The translations under genes were made by a program, and so were the position numbers. Below are positions 49,119 to 57,381 of a DNA stretch of 64,000 nucleotides, piece by piece (positions within the stretch are counted from its first letter, which is position 1; every line of letters begins with the position of its first letter). The stretch is taken from assembly GCA_005938025.2 (NCBI GenBank), contig VCCI02000001.1, forward strand, positions 806,001 through 870,000, given 5' to 3'. The notes beneath the pieces were generated by a model. It saw only the letters and a list, made by a program, of their open reading frames with translations. It was not told the DNA's origin and did no database searches. The stretch is from Inquilinus sp. KBS0705 (GTDB lineage: Bacteria; Bacteroidota; Bacteroidia; Sphingobacteriales; Sphingobacteriaceae).

Positions 49119-50449
49119 GCCTCTGCCTTTTTTTTGTTTAACAGGTTATTGATAATTTCCTTAAACTCTTTAAACCCTAAGCTAAATATATCTGTTATGG
49201 TAAATTTTAAATGCCGTTTAAGGGCGATGTACCCAAATACCGCACCTGTAGTAAAGGTAAATAACGACGCGATGGCTACGCCATACAAACTATGGAATAG
49301 CCATATCCCAACAAAATCGCCAATGATGTTTATGGCTAACATTAAAAAAACCTTTATCATGTTTAGATGGGGCTTGTTAATAATATCAAGCGTTATCCCA
49401 AAAAAACGGTCTACAGGCATCAGCATCACATAGCACATAAATAGGCGAAAGATGTTTACCGCTTCAGTCTCCTGGTATTTTGAACCAAATAATAGGTTAA
49501 TTACCACGCCGCCTAATAAAAACGCGCCAATAGCTACAGGTAAAAGTGCCACAGTAAGCATACCGGCATACCGTTTCATAATGGTGGCGACTTCGGCCTC
49601 ATCGTTACGCTGCTTGGCTGCCGAAAGCTCGGGCAGGGCTGTTGATACAAAGCTGCGCATAGGTATCTCAAAAATTTCCATTAAGCGCTGCGGTATATAA
49701 TACACAGCCACCATTTCGGCCTTAAACATCAATTTGATGATGAAAGTATCTGAACCCCTTAACAGGTAAGCACTGATAGAGGTACCCACACTATACTTGC
49801 CAAAGTTGGCCAGGTCTTTCATTGATTGTATACTGCGGTGCTTTATGGTACGGGTTTTAGCCCATCCATTAAAAATGCAAAAAAGGCTGGTGACCACATT
49901 AGTGGCAAAGTAGCTGTAAATAGCGGTTTGAAAAGTAATGTTTTTGGCAAAGATAAAGCCCAGTATAAATAGTAAAAAGCCGCCCTGGTTAAGTAGCTGT
50001 ATGATGAGCAAACGGTCGAAACGTTCTTCGGCCTGCAATATCCACGAAGCTATGGCTGATGGGAGAGTAGTTAGATAAATAATGCTGAACCATTTCATGG
50101 TGATCTCCATATCGGCGTTACTGCTTTTGTAAAACAGATAAATCAACAGATCAAGCATTACTATAATAAGGGTTAAAATAAAGCCCACGCCCCATGCGGA
50201 GCCCGCCATGTTCATGGCACGGCGGCGGTATGCACCCGAATAAAATTTAACCAGCGATGTTTGCAGGAAACCTGTGCGGAACAGATCGCCCAGGATGAAG
50301 ATCATCAAAAAGAAAATGTAGTTACCAAAATCGGCTTTTGGCAGGTTATGCGCCATTAACGATAAAACCAGCATCCCGATAACCGGCATTGCAGCATTAG
50401 TGGCTAATGCAATGGTATGCTTGTTTACAAGTTTTTTTAATAGGGGCAT
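49115..50449 (-). CDS. Polysaccharide flippase (Wzx/MATE-like)
   Basis: A 444-residue membrane protein with about 12 hydrophobic segments that would flip lipid-linked repeat units across the inner membrane. It begins MPLLKKLVNKHTIALATNAAMP and has VSTALPELSAAKQRND between helices, a pattern of the oligosaccharide flippase superfamily. It overlaps the next gene by 4 bases. Its neighbours are the acyltransferase (upstream) and glycosyltransferase (downstream), fitting a Wzx/Wzy-dependent pathway. Confidence 0.9.
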   Translation of the reverse strand: MPLLKKLVNKHTIALATNAAMPVIGMLVLSLMAHNLPKADFGNYIFFLMIFILGDLFRTGFLQTSLVKFYSGAYRRRAMNMAGSAWGVGFILTLIIVMLDLLIYLFYKSSNADMEITMKWFSIIYLTTLPSAIASWILQAEERFDRLLIIQLLNQGGFLLFILGFIFAKNITFQTAIYSYFATNVVTSLFCIFNGWAKTRTIKHRSIQSMKDLANFGKYSVGTSISAYLLRGSDTFIIKLMFKAEMVAVYYIPQRLMEIFEIPMRSFVSTALPELSAAKQRNDEAEVATIMKRYAGMLTVALLPVAIGAFLLGGVVINLLFGSKYQETEAVNIFRLFMCYVMLMPVDRFFGITLDIINKPHLNMIKVFLMLAINIIGDFVGIWLFHSLYGVAIASLFTFTTGAVFGYIALKRHLKFTITDIFSLGFKEFKEIINNLLNKKKAEA

Positions 50450-50463
50450 ATAACGTTATACGG

Positions 50464-51078
50464 CTAAACCTTTTCCCAGTTGTTATTATCGAAATTATAT
50501 TTTTTTATGATGCGCGCCGGGTTTCCAACCGCGACCGAGTAGGGTGGTATATCTTTGGTAACAACACTACCTGCACCTATTACTGCATGCTTGCCGATGG
50601 TTACACCAGCCGTAATTACGCTATTGGCGCCTATCCAAACATTGTCTTCGATAATTATTGGCTTGGTTATCACCTTTTGTAAGCGGGGCGGGGTATTAAT
50701 ATCTTCATAGCCATGGTTAAGGCCAGACAATACGATATGCTGCGCCAGCATAACGTAGTTACCCAATGTTACCGGGCCAATGATGATGTTACTTAAACCT
50801 ACACCTGTATGGTGGCCTATAATCACATCGCCAACACCGTTGTTTATCACGGTGAAATCTTCGATAACCGCATAGGCGCCTACTGCAAAATGGTTAAAAG
50901 GGAATACATCCATACGGGCGTACCAGCCAATTGTCGATCGTTTACCGCGTTTATGTAAAAAGGGGTTTACAAACCATTTAACCCATAGCCGCGGCGCGGA
51001 ATGGCTGGTTTGTACAATGCACCAGTGAACAAATTTTTTTAGACGGGGGTTAGATTTTACTACGGATAGTATTGACAT
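50464..51078 (-). CDS. Hexapeptide-repeat (LbH) acyltransferase
   Basis: A 204-residue acetyl/acyltransferase of the WcaF/maltose-O-acetyltransferase type. The left-handed beta-helix shows repeated [ILV]-G-x(4) units: VIIGHHTGVGLSNIIIGP, IEDNVWIGANSVITAGVTIG, then HAVIGAGSVVTKDIPPYSVA and GNPARII. The catalytic His fits LSGLNHGYED. It would modify a sugar of the exopolysaccharide, with acetyl-CoA as donor by family precedent. It lies between the polymerase and flippase genes, 11-14 bases from each. Confidence 0.9.
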   Translation of the reverse strand: MSILSVVKSNPRLKKFVHWCIVQTSHSAPRLWVKWFVNPFLHKRGKRSTIGWYARMDVFPFNHFAVGAYAVIEDFTVINNGVGDVIIGHHTGVGLSNIIIGPVTLGNYVMLAQHIVLSGLNHGYEDINTPPRLQKVITKPIIIEDNVWIGANSVITAGVTIGKHAVIGAGSVVTKDIPPYSVAVGNPARIIKKYNFDNNNWEKV

Positions 51079-51089
51079 TATAAATTGTA

Positions 51090-52595
51090 TCAGGTGGTTA
51101 GCATCTTCTCAGACTTTTCTGCCAAAGCCTTTTGTTCTGCTTTGTCTAATCTATAGGTTACATTTAACAGCGCGCTTGCAAGGTAAAACAAAATATTCGA
51201 CGGGTACTGTACCAGCGCCTGCTGCGGATAGTTACCAATATTGAACACAAATATCACTAAAACCATTGCCAAACAATAGGTTTTAAGCTCCGGATTTTTG
51301 ATCAGGTAATAATTGTTAATTCCAACATATAATATTACAAACATTAATGTAGAAAACAATAGTAACCCTATCCACCCCATTTCGACAGCTACACGCACAT
51401 AGCCGCTATCGGGCGGGAATTTAGCCAGGAACGAGTTAGGCGCAAAACGCCGCCCCCAAATACCAACCGAACCAAGGCCGCCCCCAATCGGGTGTGACAG
51501 TATATACGGCTGTATCTTTTTTTGGTTTTCGGCACGAACATTAAATGATGCATCGGCACTTGGGTTAAACGCCGTTTGGAAGCGTTTTATAAAGGGATTT
51601 GAGGTAGGCATAACAATAACTATTGCCAATAAAAAGCCGGCCCCTAATACAAACGCCAATATTTTTTTGTTGAAGTTGATAACAACGAGCATGCCTAATG
51701 CGGCAGGCAGTAATACATAGGCTCCCCGGGTGCCTGAAAATAGCATACCTAACAAGTAAAAAGGTATTACACAGCCCATCAGTATTTTTTTCCATGGCGC
51801 TATTTTTAATGGTATAAAACATATACACATTACTGATGCTACCACCATATTGTACGAAAAGGTAACCGGGTCGGGGAAGATGGCTACCTTACGCAAATGC
51901 CCGTTAATAAATAAAAAGCTTAAACGCAGCGGGTCGGAGTAATACCACTCTTTTTCGAAGGGGAACAAGCCTATAATTTCTTGCTGAAAACCGGACAGGG
52001 CTGCTAAAAACGCCAGGAATAGCCACAGCTTAAACAAAAGCCTGATGTACTTAACCGAGCGTATGCTGTACACAAAAATAAAGTACATCAACATAATAAA
52101 AGCCACCGTACGCACGGTGTACACCCATGCCAGTATAGATGGCGATATTGGGTTAATAGCCTCTAAAAAATTATAGGCCAGCCAGGCTAATATTAAGTAA
52201 CTAATAGGGTTTTTAAAATAGCTCCAATCGCGCTCGTACTTTTGCTTTAACAGGAAACCAAAAATGAGCATGTAGGTAAGGGCGTCTAACAATATACCGG
52301 TAGGGGTTTCGGGGGGTACAAATTCCGAAACATAGTTGAGCATAAAGGCAACAATTATAAGTACTACTATGCCAAATTCAGGATAAGCTATAATGCCCAA
52401 TACTGCAGGTATACCTACAATTAATACCAATAAACCAGCCGCACCAATAATGCCGAACCATGCGGTTACCACACCAATTACCAAAGCTACAGGCAGCAGC
52501 AACAATATCAGTTTAGTCGTTGACATGTTTTTAAAAAAATCCTGCCTCCGAAAAAACCTTTTAATGCCCCCGTTTTGTACCTGGTTGTTCAGCAT
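51090..52595 (-). CDS. O-antigen polymerase/ligase family protein (Wzy/WaaL-like)
   Basis: A 501-residue membrane protein with about 11-12 helices and a large periplasmic loop carrying GTRGAYVLLPAALGM and GGGLGSVGIWGRRF, typical of the Wzy_C/O-antigen ligase domain. It would polymerise repeat units or ligate the finished glycan on the periplasmic side. The context (flippase, chain-length protein, initiating transferase) favours polymerase. It is preceded by a 45-residue membrane protein gene. Confidence 0.88.
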   Translation of the reverse strand: MLNNQVQNGGIKRFFRRQDFFKNMSTTKLILLLLPVALVIGVVTAWFGIIGAAGLLVLIVGIPAVLGIIAYPEFGIVVLIIVAFMLNYVSEFVPPETPTGILLDALTYMLIFGFLLKQKYERDWSYFKNPISYLILAWLAYNFLEAINPISPSILAWVYTVRTVAFIMLMYFIFVYSIRSVKYIRLLFKLWLFLAFLAALSGFQQEIIGLFPFEKEWYYSDPLRLSFLFINGHLRKVAIFPDPVTFSYNMVVASVMCICFIPLKIAPWKKILMGCVIPFYLLGMLFSGTRGAYVLLPAALGMLVVINFNKKILAFVLGAGFLLAIVIVMPTSNPFIKRFQTAFNPSADASFNVRAENQKKIQPYILSHPIGGGLGSVGIWGRRFAPNSFLAKFPPDSGYVRVAVEMGWIGLLLFSTLMFVILYVGINNYYLIKNPELKTYCLAMVLVIFVFNIGNYPQQALVQYPSNILFYLASALLNVTYRLDKAEQKALAEKSEKMLTT

Positions 52596-52607
52596 TTGTT
52601 AAGCTGG

Positions 52608-52745
52608 TTATAAAAATAATATCTTAATGGCCCAAACAAACACGCCTATAAAAGCAAATGCTATTGATGCCTTGCGTGTTTTTTGTTGTAAAGGTGTTAG
52701 CTCTTTAAAAATATCTTCCTCGTCTTGCTTTGGTATAATTTTCAT
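52608..52745 (-). CDS. Small membrane protein of the exopolysaccharide locus, 45 residues
   Basis: A clean small frame from ATG 52745: acidic N terminus (MKIIPKQDEEDIFKELTPLQ), basic turn, then one hydrophobic helix (SIAFAFIGVFVWAIKILFL). It sits between the chain-length gene and the polymerase gene with short gaps on both sides, in the same direction. Unknown function; it may assist assembly of the membrane complex (inference). Confidence 0.6.
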   Translation of the reverse strand: MKIIPKQDEEDIFKELTPLQQKTRKASIAFAFIGVFVWAIKILFL

Positions 52746-52796
52746 TTTAAGCAGCTAATAGGTTTACTAATATGGCAATGATAAAGGCAACCCGCC

Positions 52797-54941
52797 TTAA
52801 TCGTTAGTAAAGGTGGTTTTATTTAATATCCATCCGGCAAATTTGCTGTTCAGGCTTCTTAAATAGTTTATATCTTCTTTTTGCAGCTTCAAAATAGATT
52901 TATTAGACTCAAAAACCGCAACTATTTTGTTGGCGAATAGCAACCACTCTTTAGATTTATTCATGGATGATAAAGGCGGCGTTTCGATAATGATGATATC
53001 ATACTTCAACTTAAGTTCGTTAAATTTACTGCGTATGAATTTCTCGTCGCTTACTTCCAGCAGGGTAACGTCGCCGCCATGTGTACCAAATACGTTGGTT
53101 GTGTTGCTAAATGGCTCGTAATTATCGGGGTTGTTTTTAAAATAATTTTCCAGGTAAACTTTTGGTTGTGCTGTGTTGGTAATGGTTGGGTTATCAAAGT
53201 TACCATCAATAAGTAAAACCTTTTTATTGATCATGGAGTAGGAGTAGGCCAGGCTTATGGCCAATACCGTTTTACCATCACCATTGTTTAAACTGGTAAT
53301 ACCCAACACTTTTTCGCCGCGCAGTTCCTGGTCAATTTCAAACCTGATAGAGCGTATCAGCTCTTTAAATTGCTTCATTCTTTCGCGGTGTTCAACATCC
53401 CAAAGCTTTTTTAGATCAATGGTTCCGCCAATGGTATTTAAGTAGCCCAGCAATGGCAGTTTAGTAGCATTAACCAATTGTACAGGTTCTTTAATAGCGT
53501 CATCCATAAAGAATTTAATGAACAACACAACTACACATAATACCAATGCCACAATGCCGCTTAAGGCTATCAGCAGCATTTTCTTTGAAGGTTCGGCCGC
53601 ATCGGGTGTGGCAGTTTCTATTTGCCTTAGTTTGATGGAGTTTGACGATTGCAGGTTGGTAGCATTAAATTTTGCCAATACATCCAGGTATTCGCGGCTG
53701 GCAATGTCAATTTCAAAATTGTAGGTTTTCACCGTGGCATCAAAAGGTACAAGCCTGTTAAACTTTGCATTAAGGTCGGCTAAAGAGTTATTTATAGCAC
53801 CCAGGCCGTATTTTGCTACGTCGCGGGTTACTTCAAGCGTTAGTTTTTGTTTAACCAGGTCATCTTTACCTATAAGCGGGTTGGTGATATACTTGTCAGA
53901 TGATTGGTTGATCTGTGTGGCAAGCGTGCTGGTTAACGAGTCGATAGACGCTTTATACCTTGGGTTAAAATTGCTGCTTACATATTTATCGGTAAGCTTA
54001 TGCAGCTGATCCTGGGTACTTACTATAGCCTGGTTGTACCTGGTTACCGCCGACTCCATGTACTTACGGTCCTGCGGGTCAAATTTCTTTTCGATGTTAT
54101 TAATGGCACCTGTATAAGAGGCCACATCTTTTTCGGCCTGGCGTTTACGGTCGTTAAAAACCATTATCTGGTCAAATATCGATCGCGACTGTTCTTCCAG
54201 GTTTAACACCCCGTTGTCTATCTTGTATTTTTGTAACGCGGCGGTTTTCTTATTTAGCAGTTTGCGTTTCTCGTCAAGCAAGCCCGAAAGATAGTTTACC
54301 GCGTCTGTTTCGTTTTGCCTTATGGTATTGCTGTAATAGCTAATAAATTGGCTGCATAACGTATTTACCACAAAGGCAGATAGCTGTGGGTTGTTAGATT
54401 CGTAGTAAACGGTAATAAAATCGCTGTCTTCATCACGGTTTATAAATAAGCCCTGTGTTAACGAACGCTCATCGTACCCCATTGAGCGCAGTAATTGGCT
54501 CAGGCCATATTCATCCGGATCGTAATAAGACAAGGGTTCCATCTTATTAAACTTATCGGTATAAACCTGAATAGCATGCGCCTTGGCAGCAGCATTCATG
54601 GTTAAGTATAGCTTGCTATATGCTTTAAAAGGTTTAGGGTCTTGCAAGTCATGTATCATTAACTGGTAAGATACCTGGTTGGTTATCTTTTTCAGTTTCA
54701 TGATCTCTATAAGGTTGCTAAACTCGTGGCCTACCGATTGCTCTTTGGCAGCACCTGTGGGGTCGGCATCCAGCAAATGGCGCGATTGATCGACTATACC
54801 GGTAGCTATCTGCGCGGTTGATACATATTTATCTGCAAGGTTTTTAACGGCAAAATAGGATATAACAACAGTAACCAGCGGAATTATGATCAGCAGTAGC
54901 TTTTGTTTCCATAAATACTTAAAAAAATTCCCTAACTCCAT
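52797..54941 (-). CDS. Wzc/GumC-like chain-length determinant with degenerate kinase domain
   Basis: A 714-residue inner-membrane protein for exopolysaccharide length control and export. Wzz domain with helix at about 15-35, long periplasmic coiled coil (about 170-420), second helix at about 455-480, and a cytoplasmic CpsD-like domain (about 520-714). In the cytoplasmic domain the Walker A is SLNNGDGKTVLA (usually PGEGKS/T), Walker A' is VLLIDGNFDNP (the usual DxDxR is lost), and Walker B is IIIIETPP (Glu for Asp). No C-terminal Tyr cluster is seen (ends WILNKTTFTND). It may therefore bind nucleotide without kinase activity. Translationally close to the TolC-like gene (2 bases). Confidence 0.88.
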   Translation of the reverse strand: MELGNFFKYLWKQKLLLIIIPLVTVVISYFAVKNLADKYVSTAQIATGIVDQSRHLLDADPTGAAKEQSVGHEFSNLIEIMKLKKITNQVSYQLMIHDLQDPKPFKAYSKLYLTMNAAAKAHAIQVYTDKFNKMEPLSYYDPDEYGLSQLLRSMGYDERSLTQGLFINRDEDSDFITVYYESNNPQLSAFVVNTLCSQFISYYSNTIRQNETDAVNYLSGLLDEKRKLLNKKTAALQKYKIDNGVLNLEEQSRSIFDQIMVFNDRKRQAEKDVASYTGAINNIEKKFDPQDRKYMESAVTRYNQAIVSTQDQLHKLTDKYVSSNFNPRYKASIDSLTSTLATQINQSSDKYITNPLIGKDDLVKQKLTLEVTRDVAKYGLGAINNSLADLNAKFNRLVPFDATVKTYNFEIDIASREYLDVLAKFNATNLQSSNSIKLRQIETATPDAAEPSKKMLLIALSGIVALVLCVVVLFIKFFMDDAIKEPVQLVNATKLPLLGYLNTIGGTIDLKKLWDVEHRERMKQFKELIRSIRFEIDQELRGEKVLGITSLNNGDGKTVLAISLAYSYSMINKKVLLIDGNFDNPTITNTAQPKVYLENYFKNNPDNYEPFSNTTNVFGTHGGDVTLLEVSDEKFIRSKFNELKLKYDIIIIETPPLSSMNKSKEWLLFANKIVAVFESNKSILKLQKEDINYLRSLNSKFAGWILNKTTFTND

Positions 54942-54943
54942 TT

Positions 54944-55627
54944 TTATTTAACCTCTTCCAATTTAACACCCAAAATTTCTTCAAGGTTAGCTTTCGCTGT
55001 TAACATGGCCAATTCAGACTGCACTTTAAACGAGTTTTGATTATAAAGGCTGGTAAGCGCCTCGTTGTATACCTGGAACGTAGTTTCGCCTTTTTGAAAA
55101 GTATACTTAAGTTGTTTAACGGCGGTTTCGCCATCAACAACTGCATTGGCACGTACCCGCAATTCGGCCTGTGCCGCCAGGAAACTGTAGTAAAGGCGTT
55201 TTACATTAGCCTCGATAGTTAAGTTGTAGGTGCTTTGTTGATATTGGGCAACTTCGTAGGATGCGCGTGCGCCTTTTACAGCAAATGGTTTTGACAGCAA
55301 CGTACCCAGGTTTAAGGAGATGCTTAACTGGTAACCATTAAAAATAGTAGGCGTTATCACGTTAACCGTTTGGCGCGGGCTGTAAATGTACGACGCTGTA
55401 AACGCATCTAACCACATCATTTTTGATTGGTTTAAGGCGCTTTTAGCCAAGTTAACCTGTGCTTGCCTTGCTTTTACCTCCGGATAGTTACGCTTTGCGG
55501 TAGCAATAAGCTTTTCGAGGTAGTTGTAATTAATATCGGCTATAAAACTTTCCTGGGCGTGTAATTTGCTGTTAAAAAGGCAGCCCAGTAAAAATACAAT
55601 GCTGAAAAACTTCAACGTTATGTTCAT
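54944..55627 (-). CDS. Half-length TolC-like outer-membrane protein
   Basis: A 227-residue protein with a signal peptide (MNITLKFFSIVFLLGCLF..., cut near HAQ) and long amphipathic helices (LIATAKRNYPEVKARQAQVNLAKSAL, then EVAQYQQSTYNLTIEANVKR) around a short strand region (SIYLNLGTLLSKPF-like). This is one outer-membrane-efflux-protein repeat; standard TolC has two. It is not a broken gene: the upstream gene ends 3 bases before and the stop is followed directly by the chain-length gene. It may form an oligomer with more subunits or act as an adaptor. No Wza/OPX export gene was found in the locus, so it could be the outer-membrane component (inference). Confidence 0.8.
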   Translation of the reverse strand: MNITLKFFSIVFLLGCLFNSKLHAQESFIADINYNYLEKLIATAKRNYPEVKARQAQVNLAKSALNQSKMMWLDAFTASYIYSPRQTVNVITPTIFNGYQLSISLNLGTLLSKPFAVKGARASYEVAQYQQSTYNLTIEANVKRLYYSFLAAQAELRVRANAVVDGETAVKQLKYTFQKGETTFQVYNEALTSLYNQNSFKVQSELAMLTAKANLEEILGVKLEEVK

Positions 55628-55630
55628 GTG

Positions 55631-56722
55631 TTATACTTTCTCTTTTTGAAATAAAGCAGGTACGGTACCTATAATGATCTTTACGTCCAACCAAAACGAA
55701 TATTTTTGGGCATAAAAATTATCCAGCTTTTTTCTTTCTCTCTCGCTCATATCCTCTTTACCACGTTTGCTTATTTGCCACAAGCCTGTTAAACCGGCAG
55801 GGCCCAAAAAGCGCATCGACCATTCGTTAGAAGTCAGCATTTCTGCTTCGTATACGGGTAGGGGCCTGTTGCCAACAACAGACATATCGCCTCTTAAAAT
55901 GTTAAATAACTGCGGCAATTCGTCTAAACTCGAATTACGCAAGAAATTACCCAGCTTAGTAACGCGTGGATCGTTTTTTATTTTAACAAAGGCCGATTTT
56001 GTTGTTCCTTCTTCTTCAACAGCATATTGGTTGTTAGTCACCGCCATTTGTGCCAATAGTTGATCGGCATCGGTACGCATCGACCGGAATTTGTAAAAAT
56101 CAAACACTTTGTAACCGGTACCTACGCGTTTACTTTTATAAAAAACCGGGCCTTTTGAATCGAGCTTCACCGCTATGGCTATAATTAAAAATAAAGGCCA
56201 TAAAAAGAACAGCATAGTGCCCGATATAAACAGATCAAGGAAGCGTTTACCGGCCGGCATACGGTAGGTAGTATCAACTTCCTGCGATAACTCAAGCAAG
56301 CGGGGGCGGATAAGTTTAAACCTAACCAAAAAATTCAACCGCTCACGAATATCTGAAGTTGAAAATGGATAGGCATACAGGTCATGTATTTTTAAGGACA
56401 TGGCGCGTTGTACCAGTTTTTTATCGGCACGGGTTGACAGCATAACGATGATCAAACCGTTCATTAAAAAGTTCTTCCTTAATTTTTCAACCAGTTCAAA
56501 GCACTTTTCGTCTTTATCAACCTCAACCAAAATAATATCGGGGATAGACAGAATGGATTGATCGCCCAAATAGGCATCCAGATCCGCCAGGGTATCATTA
56601 AAATTTATACGAAAATGTGGTGCAAGGTCGGCTGTTATCAATTCCCTTAACTCCAAACCCGCGTATGCTATCCTGACCTGGCTACCCGAGTTTTCGTTCC
56701 AATCAGTTGCTTTCTGCATCAT
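55631..56722 (-). CDS. Receiver-like domain fused to initiating sugar transferase
   Basis: A 363-residue protein. The C-terminal part (about 155-360) is a bacterial sugar transferase (PF02397, WcaJ/PglC type) that loads the first sugar phosphate on undecaprenyl phosphate: KRFLDLFISGTMLFFLWPLF as membrane segment, KRVGTGYKVFDFYKFRSM, DPRVTKLGNFLRNSSLDELPQLFNIL, and GLTGLWQ. The N-terminal 140 residues look like a degenerate receiver domain (VRIAYAGLELRELIT, IPDIILVEVDKDE, LIIVMLSTRADKKLVQRA, LYAYPFSTSDI); the phosphoacceptor Asp and the Lys of receivers are missing. It overlaps the CheY-like gene by 20 bases, so they are coupled. Confidence 0.9.
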   Translation of the reverse strand: MMQKATDWNENSGSQVRIAYAGLELRELITADLAPHFRINFNDTLADLDAYLGDQSILSIPDIILVEVDKDEKCFELVEKLRKNFLMNGLIIVMLSTRADKKLVQRAMSLKIHDLYAYPFSTSDIRERLNFLVRFKLIRPRLLELSQEVDTTYRMPAGKRFLDLFISGTMLFFLWPLFLIIAIAVKLDSKGPVFYKSKRVGTGYKVFDFYKFRSMRTDADQLLAQMAVTNNQYAVEEEGTTKSAFVKIKNDPRVTKLGNFLRNSSLDELPQLFNILRGDMSVVGNRPLPVYEAEMLTSNEWSMRFLGPAGLTGLWQISKRGKEDMSERERKKLDNFYAQKYSFWLDVKIIIGTVPALFQKEKV

Positions 56723-57089
56723 AAACTTCTAATACTTGGTTAATAGCTGTTTTTAGCGTTGTTGGGTTAAAGGGCTTGTGTATGTAAGCATCTATCTTAA
56801 AGGGCATATTGGCCACTTGTTCATCAAGGTCATGGGCTGCAGAAAGCATAATAACCGGTATATCGCGGTAAAAACCACTTATTTTTACATTTTTTAAAAA
56901 CGATTGTCCATCAAAATAAGGCATCTGCAGATCAGATATGATCAGAGTAGGCATATTGCCGTCTTCCAGCCAGCCAAAAGCTTCAACACCGTTATTTTTA
57001 ACTACTATTTCATAATCTTTTGACAATATAAAGTTGAGTAGTTTTAATATACTCAAGTCATCATCAACAATAAGAAGTGTTTTTTTCAT
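56703..57089 (-). CDS. CheY-like single-domain response regulator
   Basis: A 128-residue stand-alone receiver domain. All active residues are present: LIVDDDLS, phosphoacceptor Asp in LIISDLQMPYFDG, switch Ser in VIMLSAAHD, and Lys in IHKPFNP. There is no output domain. ATG 57089 (MKKTLLIVDDD) is preferred over 57098. As first gene of the exopolysaccharide locus and overlapping the receiver-like/transferase gene, it probably signals to the synthesis machinery by protein contact (inference). No kinase gene is adjacent. Confidence 0.93.
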   Translation of the reverse strand: MKKTLLIVDDDLSILKLLNFILSKDYEIVVKNNGVEAFGWLEDGNMPTLIISDLQMPYFDGQSFLKNVKISGFYRDIPVIMLSAAHDLDEQVANMPFKIDAYIHKPFNPTTLKTAINQVLEVYDAESN

Positions 57090-57381
57090 GCCGATCATTA
57101 TCGTAGTCTGCTATAAATATGACACTTTTAATTTAAAAAACTGTAATAATCACATAGCTTATGCAGTGTTTTTGCAAATAGCATTTTGTTAACTCGTTAT
57201 CCTACAGATAACTATAAGTTTATCAATTTAGGTTTTTTATTTAAAAGTATATTTTTTATTTGTTAGTGAATTAATTTTATAATGTTTTAAAGCCCAAATG
57301 TTAACAAATAATGCCGGTGTGGATTATTAAACTAATATATTCGGCTTCGTTTACGTATACGCTTATCATAAGGTTATAGCA
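57090..57381. promoter_or_regulatory. Divergent promoter region (exopolysaccharide locus / FGGY kinase)
   Basis: AT-rich and gene-free. TATATTCG (about 57338-57345), one mismatch from TAnnTTTG, lies about 36 bases before the kinase gene. No clear -7 box for the exopolysaccharide locus was found by eye. Confidence 0.45.
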
